A DNA stretch of 64,000 nt from Pantoea alfalfae (GTDB lineage Bacteria; Pseudomonadota; Gammaproteobacteria; Enterobacterales; Enterobacteriaceae), in NCBI RefSeq assembly GCF_019880205.1, contig NZ_CP082295.1:79562-143561 (forward strand), written 5' to 3'. Both the position numbers and the translations under genes were made by a program. Positions 57,286 through 64,000 of the stretch are shown here, piece after piece (within the stretch, counting starts at the first letter, position 1; the number at the start of each line of letters is the position of its first letter). The notes beneath the pieces were generated by a model. That model saw nothing but the letters and a program-made list of their open reading frames with translations. It had not been told where the DNA came from and made no database searches.

Positions 57286-57993
57286 ATGATGATTTCGACT
57301 GAAAGCCTCAAATCTCTGGAACAATCGGTCACAATGAGCAGCCGTGAACTGGCTCAGATGACCGGCATTACACACGGAGAAGTGAAGCGGTTAATCAAAA
57401 GTCTGGAAACGGCTCAGCGTCTTTCTCAGCCACTCAAAGTAAATGACTATGAGCGGGATGGAGAAGTGCGCCAGGAGTATCGTCTCAGCAAGCGTGACTC
57501 TCTGCTGGCTGTAGCACGTCTTTCCCCGGGCTTTACGGCTGAAGTGCTGGACCGCTGGCAGGATCGTGAAAAAACCACGCATCTGCCTGACTTCACTAAC
57601 CCGGCTGAAGCGGCTCGCGCATGGGCTGAGCAGTTTGAACAGCGTCAGGCAGCTGAGCAGCAACTGGCCCTTTCGGCTCCCAAGGCGGCGTTCTTTGATA
57701 GCTTCGTGGAAGTTGACGACTCGCTGGGCTTTCGTCAGCTCTGCAAGATGCTGAAAGTGAAAGAACCAGAATTCCGCCAGTTCCTGCTGGAGCGCAACAT
57801 CATGTACCGCGCCAAAGGAACCCTGACGCCGCAACACTACCATATGCAGGCGGGCTACTTTACGCTGCATACCGGCACCGGTGAAAACCAGCACGCTTTT
57901 TCTCAGGCGCGCTTCACCTCAAAAGGGGTGAAATGGGTGGCGAGTCTGTGGGCAGGGCATCTCTCTGCTCAGCCTAAAGGTGCAGCTGCGTAA
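57286..57993 (+). CDS. Phage antirepressor KilAC-domain protein
   Basis: A 235-residue DNA-binding protein. The N-terminal part (MISTESLKSLEQSVTMSSRELAQMTGITHGEVKRLIKSL; YRLSKRDSLLAVARLSPGFTAEVLDRWQD) resembles Rha/antirepressor N-termini, and the C-terminal KilAC domain (about 120-230) reads FVEVDDSLGFRQLCKMLKVKEPEFRQFLLERNIMYRAKGTLTPQHYHMQAGYF. No other phage genes surround it, so it is an orphan of phage origin or a plasmid regulator. GAGGGG lies 8 nt before the ATG at 57286. Confidence 0.85.
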   Translation: MMISTESLKSLEQSVTMSSRELAQMTGITHGEVKRLIKSLETAQRLSQPLKVNDYERDGEVRQEYRLSKRDSLLAVARLSPGFTAEVLDRWQDREKTTHLPDFTNPAEAARAWAEQFEQRQAAEQQLALSAPKAAFFDSFVEVDDSLGFRQLCKMLKVKEPEFRQFLLERNIMYRAKGTLTPQHYHMQAGYFTLHTGTGENQHAFSQARFTSKGVKWVASLWAGHLSAQPKGAAA

Positions 57994-58067
57994 CTTCACC
58001 TCTGGCTTTCCTGACGGTCGCCTGTACGCAACCGTGCCGACAGACGTGCAGATTAAAGGGCAGATAT

Positions 58068-58099
58068 AAAAAAGGCCGCATCAGAGTGCGGCCTTTTTT
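58068..58099. terminator. Bidirectional terminator between the KilAC and nlpA genes
   Basis: Perfect arms AAAAAAGGCCGCA and TGCGGCCTTTTTT with a 6-nt loop serve both converging genes. Confidence 0.9.
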
Positions 58100-58126
58100 G
58101 ATCGTTCAGGGTCGATTAAGGGCGAT

Positions 58127-58924
58127 TTACCAGCCTTTAATAGCATCACCTTTATAGACTTCTTCCGCTTTCGCCGCGACTTCCGGTGACTGCAGCGCAG
58201 ACTTCAGCTTCTGAATTTTGTCGCTGTCTTTATTATCTTCACGTGATACCAGTGCATTGACGTAAGGCGACGAAGCACTTTCCATAAATAAACCATCGCG
58301 GTGCGCTGATAATCCAGCCTGAGCCGAGAAGTTGGTATTGATGATGGATAAAGAGACGTTCGGATCATCTAACGTGCGGGTCAGCTGTGGCGTGTCCACT
58401 TCAACAAGCTTCAGATTTTTTGGATTTTCGATGATATCCAGCGAGGTCGGTAAATAACCCACACCGTCTTTCAGTTTAATCAGACCCTGCGCCTGAAGTA
58501 ACAGCAGGCTGCGTCCCAGTGTCGTCGCCTCGTTAGAGATCGTCACAGTAGCGCCATTCGGCAGTTCACTGATGTTTTTGATTTTGTGTGAATAGGCCGC
58601 AATCGGGAACACGAAAGTCTTACCTACCACCGCAAATTTATAGCCGCGCTCTTTCGACTGGTCTTCAAGATAAGGGAGGCTCTGGAAGGCGTTGGCATCA
58701 ACCTCTTTGTTATTCAGTGCTTCGTTTGGCAGCACATAATCATTGAAGTTAAGGACTTCGACATCAAGCTTGTATTTATCTTTGGCAACCTGCTGTACGA
58801 CCTGCCAGATTGCTTCATCCGGCCCGGTATTAATCGCGACTTTAACTTTGTTATCGTCGTCTTTAGAGCAGGCGGATAATAATAAAACAGAACTGGCGAG
58901 TAATGCCGTAAACAAACCTTTCAT
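58127..58924 (-). CDS. nlpA: MetQ/NlpA-family lipoprotein
   Basis: A 265-residue lipoprotein with signal peptide and lipobox LLSAC (cysteine 19). The family-9 binding fold shows VKVAINTGPDEAIWQVVQQVAKDKYKLDVEVLNFNDYVLPNEALNNKEVDANAFQSLPYLE and a C-terminal AYKGDAIKGW-type end. MetQ binds methionine for MetNI; here no permease or ATPase is adjacent, as for E. coli NlpA, so it may serve a chromosomal transporter or bind another ligand. Confidence 0.9.
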   Translation of the reverse strand: MKGLFTALLASSVLLLSACSKDDDNKVKVAINTGPDEAIWQVVQQVAKDKYKLDVEVLNFNDYVLPNEALNNKEVDANAFQSLPYLEDQSKERGYKFAVVGKTFVFPIAAYSHKIKNISELPNGATVTISNEATTLGRSLLLLQAQGLIKLKDGVGYLPTSLDIIENPKNLKLVEVDTPQLTRTLDDPNVSLSIINTNFSAQAGLSAHRDGLFMESASSPYVNALVSREDNKDSDKIQKLKSALQSPEVAAKAEEVYKGDAIKGW

Positions 58925-59197
58925 TATCAGAAATCCCTCAGATAGTAGATGGCTTCAAAGATAATACAGAACGCACAGGTTGCGTACTGACGGCGGAATA
59001 TATCTTATAACCGCAAAGCAAATTTCGAACATTAATTAACCACCCACTCTGCTGGCCCAATCATTCCCGCTATTTTTTTGCACTGGCGGACTGATCGTTT
59101 ACTGGTTCATCACGTATGAAACCCTCAGCGCCATTTTCTTCTACGCTTACTGCTCAGTCACTACTGGCATTCTATTAATTAACAACAGGGATTAACC

Positions 59198-59581
59198 ATG
59201 TCAAAGCAGGATAACAAGATTAACGCAGTCGAAGTGATGCGCAGCGGCCAGGCCTGGAACGGTGAGGTGATTAATGCTTATCCCACCGGCGAACCTGAAC
59301 TGACAGTGATGCGACTGTCACTGCCTGCCCATACGTCATTGCCCTGGCACACCCACCCGATGCCGAATGCGGCGTTTATTCTTTCCGGCACCCTGATTGT
59401 TGAGGATAAAGAGAGCGGCGAACAGCGCACGTTCACAGCAGGTGAAGCTCTGAATGAAACGGTTAACAGCGCGCATCGTGGTTACACTCTGGATGAACCC
59501 GCTGAACTGGTGATCACGTATGCCGGTGTGAAAGGACAGGAACTGACCGAGCCGCTGCCGGGAGAACCTGAAGAGTTTTAG
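59198..59581 (+). CDS. Cupin-domain protein
   Basis: A 127-residue single-domain cupin with both metal-binding motifs: LPWHTHPMPNAAFILSGTLIVED and a degenerate second motif AHRGYTLDEPAELVITYAG. It lacks the second-motif histidine pattern of classical enzymes, so it may bind a ligand only. AGGGA precedes the ATG. Function not assigned. Confidence 0.8.
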   Translation: MSKQDNKINAVEVMRSGQAWNGEVINAYPTGEPELTVMRLSLPAHTSLPWHTHPMPNAAFILSGTLIVEDKESGEQRTFTAGEALNETVNSAHRGYTLDEPAELVITYAGVKGQELTEPLPGEPEEF

Positions 59582-59747
59582 GTGGCGGCTTTTGACATAA
59601 CTCATGACGGCCGTGTTTCCGCTGCCGCTTTTTAGCCCTGAACTAAACCCCGCCCGGATTTGATTCGGATCAGTAAACGGTGTGCCTGCACAGACCAGGA
59701 TGAACATTCTTTGCTCCATCCACACCCACAATGTAAAAGGATTTTTC

Positions 59748-60329
59748 ATGGATAAGAACGTTGCCCTGCTGCTCGCGCCCGGTTTTGAAGAAGCTGAAGC
59801 CATTATCACGCTCGATATTCTTTCACGGCTTGGCGTTCGCGTGACCACTGTGGCTTGTCAGCCTTACCGGGAAGTGACCAGCTACCATCAGGTGAAGGTC
59901 GTGGCTGATGAGCTGCTGGAGGAGAATTGCGAGCGGCTGTTTGATGCGGTGATTGTGCCAGGCGGCCCGGACGGCAGCAAAAATCTGTCAGCGAATGCTG
60001 CGGTGATCGATTTTATTCGCCGGCATGATGAAGCGGGTCGTCTGGTCTGCCCAATCTGTTCCGCAGCGGCCAGAGTGCTGGCACCTCACGCGCTTTTAAA
60101 GGGACGGCGTTATGTCAGTTCCGGCACCTCTTCAGAGGGTGTGACCGATGGCGTTTATGTTAATGCATCGGTTGTGAAAGATGGCAATCTGCTGAGCGGA
60201 CAGGATCTGGGCGCGGCGTTTGATTTCGCCTTCGCCATCGCTTTTACTCTGACAGGTGAGGGCGACAAAGCCACCGAACAGGCGGAACACATCAGTCATA
60301 AGCTTAAGGTGGATTTCGCTAAGCTCTGA
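59748..60329 (+). CDS. DJ-1/PfpI-family protein
   Basis: A 193-residue DJ-1-superfamily protein. MDKNVALLLAPGFEEAEAIITLDIL contains the acidic residue that tunes the nucleophile, VIVPGGPDGSKNL the glycine loop, and LVCPICSAARVL the cysteine elbow. The family covers chaperones, glyoxalases and ThiJ-like stress proteins; it is close to the YajL/DJ-1 group. ATG at 59748 with AAAAGGA upstream; an earlier ATG at 59682 is not supported. Confidence 0.85.
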   Translation: MDKNVALLLAPGFEEAEAIITLDILSRLGVRVTTVACQPYREVTSYHQVKVVADELLEENCERLFDAVIVPGGPDGSKNLSANAAVIDFIRRHDEAGRLVCPICSAAARVLAPHALLKGRRYVSSGTSSEGVTDGVYVNASVVKDGNLLSGQDLGAAFDFAFAIAFTLTGEGDKATEQAEHISHKLKVDFAKL

Positions 60330-60391
60330 TTCGATTTTTCGCCCCCGAAGCGTCAGGCTGACGGGGCGCAAAGTCATAGCAAGAACGCTTT

Positions 60392-61078
60392 TTATTCACA
60401 ACCAAATCCCGCATCCCGTAATACCCCTTTTGCCTGCTCTGAACCTAAGAACGTCGCCAGCCTTTGCGCCTCTGGCGTGATGACCGCACAGGCATAGCGT
60501 GCAACAGGATTAACAGCCGCCGGAATATCCAAAACCGTCAACCCCGCAGCCCGACTCAGGGCTGTCCGATAGCTGGCATAGCCGATAAACAGATCCGCCA
60601 TATCCGCCTGAATAATCCACTCTGCTGCCAGCCTTCCTGTGGGAATTACTGGTGAGTCACGCCCGCCAGCAAGTGGGAGGGCGCGCTGGCGCACCGCTTC
60701 ACCGGCATTACCCATCCGGGAGAAAAGAACCTGCGTATAGTCACCCGACGGGTCGGTACCAGGTGTGGACGTGGCGATTCGCAGCGAGTCACGGGTGAGC
60801 AATGTGAACCAGTCGTCTCCAGGCAGAAGACATTCGCTGCGCACCGTAATGCAGAGCCGGTTGCTGGTAAACGGCATGACTGCCAGCGCGCGTCCGGCAG
60901 CCAGCAGCGTCTGCGGATGATCCTCACTGGCTGAAGCAAAGAGGTCGCACGACTCACCGGCCTCAATCCTTTCGCGAAGCAGGCCGGCGGGACCAAAACG
61001 GGTGTCAACCGGCGCCGGAAAGTACGCCATTAGTGCTGGCCAGACGCCTTTCAGGCTGCCCGCCGCCAGTATCTGCAT
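60392..61078 (-). CDS. ModA-like solute-binding domain protein without a signal peptide
   Basis: A 228-residue type II binding-protein fold: MQILAAGSLKGVWPALMAYFPAPVDTRFGPAGLLRERIEAGESCDLFASASEDHPQTL and STPGTDPSGDYTQVLFSRMG resemble ModA/WtpA proteins that bind molybdate or tungstate. There is no export signal, so it should stay in the cytoplasm unless the start is misread. It overlaps the stop of the preceding gene (TGATG) and shares a ModE-type control site with it. It may act as an intracellular oxyanion sensor or store. Confidence 0.75.
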   Translation of the reverse strand: MQILAAGSLKGVWPALMAYFPAPVDTRFGPAGLLRERIEAGESCDLFASASEDHPQTLLAAGRALAVMPFTSNRLCITVRSECLLPGDDWFTLLTRDSLRIATSTPGTDPSGDYTQVLFSRMGNAGEAVRQRALPLAGGRDSPVIPTGRLAAEWIIQADMADLFIGYASYRTALSRAAGLTVLDIPAAVNPVARYACAVITPEAQRLATFLGSEQAKGVLRDAGFGCE

Positions 61079-62127
61079 CACTCTGGCCCCTGATAAGTGG
61101 TGCGATAAAAATGCTGATACCAGCGGTTAGCCAGCGTGCTCATGTCGACATCCTGAAACTTCTGCGGATAGAGTTTTTTTGCCATCCACAGCTCGCCAAT
61201 CCCCATCGCTTCCGGCATCGGATAGCCCCAGGCTTTTGCGTAGTCAGGCATCAGATAAACGCGATGATTTTTTACTGCATCAATGGCCTGCCATTGCGGC
61301 GAACTGTTGATCTCATTGATGACAGAAGGATAGCGATCCTGGACAAAAATCACCTGCGGATCCCAGGCGATCACCTGCTCCATCGACACAGTTTTAAATC
61401 CTTTCACGGTCGCCGCAGCAACGTTAACCGCTCCCGCATGCTGCATCATCAGACCGGTATATTTCCCGGAACCATAAGTAGTCAGTTCCGGATTTGCCAT
61501 ATAGGCGCGAATACGTTTTTCCGCCGGAATATCTTTCAGCCGGTCGCTGACGATTTTGCGCCCCTGATCGGTAGCCTCAATCAGCGCTTTCGCTTCAGCG
61601 GGTTTATTGACGATCTCGCCAATCAGCGTAATGCCGTCGCGCAGACCTTTGTCATAGGCCATTTCCTCATCAGTGAGGGTCGGATTCATTTTGTCCTGTT
61701 CACCCGGCAGGCCATGACGCAGCGAGATAGCCACGACAGGGATCCCCAGCGCGGTAATACTGTCGATCATCTCATGCGGGGCATAGTTGGTGACAAACAC
61801 CACCTGCGGATGCAGCGCCACCAGCTTCTCCGGATCAACGTGCGTCAGATCGCCAAGCGTAGCCATAGGGTTCAGCTCAGGGGCCAGTCGGGCATAGCCG
61901 TCGCCGAGTTGCTGCTTCCAGTTCGCCATCACCCCGACGATTTTATCGGTGGCGTTCATCTGCACCAGCAGGTTCAGCGTCTGATGCTGAAGCACAACAA
62001 CGCGGTCAACGTGGTCAGGAATCGTAACCTGGCGGCCAATCTGGTCGGTGATCTGGCGTGAGGCGTGGGAAGAGAGCGGAAGAAATATCAGTAAACCGAG
62101 TGTGCATACCTGCCAGAAGCGCTTCAT
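61078..62127 (-). CDS. Periplasmic metal/oxyanion-binding protein (TroA/BtuF fold, MolA-like)
   Basis: A 349-residue class III binding protein. Signal peptide 1-22 (LPLSSHAS), then ITDQIGRQVTIPDHVDRVVVLQHQTLNLLVQMNATDKIVGV, the first lobe opening of iron-complex-type SBPs, and the second lobe with VIFVQDRYPSVINEINSSPQWQAIDAVKNHRVYLMPD. Generic annotation would be iron ABC transporter SBP. The upstream ModE-type operator and the ModA-like partner gene argue for molybdate or tungstate, as for Haemophilus MolA, which has this fold. No permease or ATPase gene is adjacent. Confidence 0.78.
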   Translation of the reverse strand: MKRFWQVCTLGLLIFLPLSSHASRQITDQIGRQVTIPDHVDRVVVLQHQTLNLLVQMNATDKIVGVMANWKQQLGDGYARLAPELNPMATLGDLTHVDPEKLVALHPQVVFVTNYAPHEMIDSITALGIPVVAISLRHGLPGEQDKMNPTLTDEEMAYDKGLRDGITLIGEIVNKPAEAKALIEATDQGRKIVSDRLKDIPAEKRIRAYMANPELTTYGSGKYTGLMMQHAGAVNVAAATVKGFKTVSMEQVIAWDPQVIFVQDRYPSVINEINSSPQWQAIDAVKNHRVYLMPDYAKAWGYPMPEAMGIGELWMAKKLYPQKFQDVDMSTLANRWYQHFYRTTYQGPE

Positions 62128-62142
62128 TAACTATCCTCGAAA

Positions 62143-62170
62143 ATCGTTATGCATTGGATTATATAGCGAT
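62143..62170 (-). promoter_or_regulatory. ModE-type molybdate-responsive operator
   Basis: On the minus strand ATCGCTATATA, six bases, then TGCATAACGAT. This matches the ModE box (ATCGnTATATA-N6-TAnATAACGAT) at nearly every conserved position. It ends 16 bp before the binding-protein start, so ModE bound to molybdate would block transcription. Confidence 0.8.
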
Positions 62171-62403
62171 AAGTGATGCGCGTCACGGTCTGGGGCATTA
62201 TTTTGGGAAAGCAGGACGAGGATAAACCAAATTGTTACAGATAAGACTCACGTCAGCTCGACATTTTCTACTCCACGGTCAATAAAATCCTGAGCGAATC
62301 ATGATGATTTGCCGCTTTCCCTGTCTGTCATCAACGTTTGTATAATTAAAAATGCGTTAATCTGCGACCTCTTGGATTTCAGACCTGACAGGAAGTCAAC
62401 TGC

Positions 62404-64000
62404 ATGATAATCAGCCCACCATTTGTTCGCCCGCGGAATGCCGGAGAAAGTGACGTATCATGGGTCAGCCGAATGATGCCCGTGGATATCAACCGGAATT
62501 TCCCGCTCAACCGGCACGCATCATGGCACGGGGGCGTGCACGTCCTCCACACCGACCGCACTGAGGAAGGCTATGACCGCGTTGAGTTTGTCCGCGCGAT
62601 TGCGGATGGGGAAGTTGTTTCTTTTCGTTCTCCATCTTCCACACACAAACGTGATACTTTTCCGCTGCATTATGATGGCAGAACCGATGACGGTTATGTC
62701 CTGCTAAAGCATCAGACCGATATCGGTGAAAACTGTCGTGTCGTGTACTACTCCCTGTACATGCATCTCATGGACCGGCTGGACCCGGCAATCAGAGCCG
62801 GAGCAAAAGTCTGGCGCAAGGACCGTATCGGGCAAAGTGGTATGGTCAGCGAAACCAATGCCTTTCACTTTGAGGTGTTCTGTGACAACGAGAACATGCT
62901 GAAGCTGACCGGACGCATCACTCCTGAACTCGATATCACCCGTGACGGCAGAACCGACACCCTTTACGGCGATATCCATTTTTATCTGCCGCCCGGTACA
63001 CACTTTTATGAATCGGTGACTGACGCTGCCTCACCGGACACGGACCGCCTGAATTCAGTTCATACCACCACGGAACCGTTATTCGTCAGCATGACCTTCG
63101 AAAAAGGCGACTGCACGATGGTAACCCGCAGGCAGAACACCACCACGGCGGCACGTTTCGACACAGTGGGGGAGCCGCTGGTGAATGCAGATGCCAGTCC
63201 GGCAGACAATTCCATTGCCGAAACATATCTTAAATATGAATACAATCTGTACCGGACAGCGTGCCGTCTGTACCCGCAGAATCCGTCTGCCGGGCTCGAA
63301 TTGCTCCGTTTCGGGCGGGTCATCAGCACTGAACATGAAACCCTGACGCCTGCTGATGCCCCGTTATGGCGTACCGTCAGGTTCCCCGGTGGAACGGGCA
63401 TGGTCAATCTGGCTTCCCCTGACATCAAAAAATTCAGCGATGCCGACTTCCCGCACTGGACAGGGTGGCGGATGGTGGACGATGACACGGACAACAACAG
63501 TCAGTGTAATTCTCCCCTTATCGCTGGATTGCAGGACAGCGGGCATTTCGGCGACCTGAGCAGCCGTCTGGTCTGCCATTTTCCGTTGGAGTGGAATGCT
63601 GCCACCTTTGACCAGCGCTATGCCTGGCTCAGAACCGGCTCTGACGATGTTCCTGCCATGTCTGAAGAAGACTATGAACGGCTGAAAAGTCATGCCTCAG
63701 CGCTGTGCTTCGAGACCGGTGAACACGGCACCGGCAGGCTGTGGCATTTCCATCCAGTGGCCTTCATTACCCACTTTCGCAAATGCTGCTGGCTGAGCAA
63801 ATCAGAGCTGAAGCAGCTTGTTCCACGGAACGCATTAAGAGCGGCCGGGCGGAATGATTACCGCTGGGAGGCCATAAGTTACCGGGATGCTGATGGTAGC
63901 ATCCCGGACACTATCCGTACGCACATAAACAGGACGATGCAGAAATACCTGATAACCACCCCGCTGCGCATCGCCTGCTTCCTGGGAAACGGCATTCAGG
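62404..64000 (+). CDS. Large M23-like cell-wall hydrolase, probable T6SS-associated effector (C-terminus outside window)
   Basis: The window shows 532 residues of an open frame running off the right edge. The N-terminal domain is M23/LytM-like: HASWHGGVHVLHTD (first metal site), RAIADGEVVSF, YYSLYMHLMDRLDP and AFHFEVF (last metal-site HxH-like motif). The final readable stretch TMQKYLITTPLRIACFLGNGIQ resembles the start of a GH19/lysozyme-like domain (family form TPLRMAHFLGQ). Proteins with this layout are found beside vgrG genes. AGGAAG lies 8 nt before the ATG. No signal peptide, as expected for T6SS cargo. Assignment as effector is inferred. Confidence 0.7.
   Translation, partial: MIISPPFVRPRNAGESDVSWVSRMMPVDINRNFPLNRHASWHGGVHVLHTDRTEEGYDRVEFVRAIADGEVVSFRSPSSTHKRDTFPLHYDGRTDDGYVLLKHQTDIGENCRVVYYSLYMHLMDRLDPAIRAGAKVWRKDRIGQSGMVSETNAFHFEVFCDNENMLKLTGRITPELDITRDGRTDTLYGDIHFYLPPGTHFYESVTDAASPDTDRLNSVHTTTEPLFVSMTFEKGDCTMVTRRQNTTTAARFDTVGEPLVNADASPADNSIAETYLKYEYNLYRTACRLYPQNPSAGLELLRFGRVISTEHETLTPADAPLWRTVRFPGGTGMVNLASPDIKKFSDADFPHWTGWRMVDDDTDNNSQCNSPLIAGLQDSGHFGDLSSRLVCHFPLEWNAATFDQRYAWLRTGSDDVPAMSEEDYERLKSHASALCFETGEHGTGRLWHFHPVAFITHFRKCCWLSKSELKQLVPRNALRAAGRNDYRWEAISYRDADGSIPDTIRTHINRTMQKYLITTPLRIACFLGNGIQ

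Noticed and set aside
60330..60391. Stem CGCCCC/GGGGCG between the DJ-1 gene and the ModA-like gene as a terminator
   Set aside because: A short nested stem is present, but neither strand has a T-run in the right place, so it was not listed as a feature.

Overview
The window is 64 kb of a moderately GC-rich enterobacterial genome with no rRNA, tRNA or core informational genes. A desferrioxamine cluster in the order dfoJ-dfoA-dfoC-dfoS (with dfoC as an acyltransferase/NIS-synthetase fusion), together with FhuE and IroN-like receptors, PagP and a dense load of uptake and accessory systems, points to Pantoea or a close Erwiniaceae relative. The accessory character suggests a large plasmid of the kind known from Pantoea; no replication gene is in view, so the replicon type is inferred.

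Left part (1-16.5 kb): a Fur-controlled IroN/FepA-type receptor cut by the window edge, a tyrosine recombinase preceded by a perfect 11-7-11 dyad, pagP, fhuE, a higBA toxin-antitoxin pair with a 17-bp palindromic operator, and an eight-gene minus-strand operon. That operon combines a dipeptide-type ABC transporter with a luciferase-like flavin monooxygenase, an AhpD-type fusion protein, an M20 amidohydrolase and a VOC protein.

Middle part (16.5-39 kb): the Fur-controlled desferrioxamine operon; an ascorbate-type PTS with a divergent GntR regulator; an orphan type VI secretion trio (hcp with an in-frame amber codon, a Tlde1-like L,D-transpeptidase-fold effector, and a candidate immunity gene); a second flavin-monooxygenase/M20/GNAT/amino-acid-ABC operon that resembles the Bacillus yxe and ytm sulfur operons; a coupled HAM1-like plus SIR2-like gene pair that looks like a nucleotide-sensing NADase defence module; and LexA-controlled yebG.

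Right part (39-64 kb): a beta-glucoside operon (OprB porin, bglG, bglF, bglB, yieK-like) with three separate BglG-type antiterminator/terminator elements; a Fic protein with five copies of an 11-bp operator over its start; a 34-residue membrane protein; a chemoreceptor; a scar of two opposed gene fragments; glutamate dehydrogenase; several small stress or metabolic genes; a plasmid-type lumazine synthase; a KilAC antirepressor-like gene; an orphan NlpA/MetQ lipoprotein; a pair of binding-protein genes under a near-perfect ModE site; and, running off the right edge, a large M23-like protein resembling cell-wall-degrading type VI effectors.

The genes share a few themes: iron scavenging, uptake and oxidative breakdown of organic sulfur or N-acylated compounds, plant-derived beta-glucosides, and conflict (T6SS, toxin-antitoxin, Fic, HAM1-SIR2).
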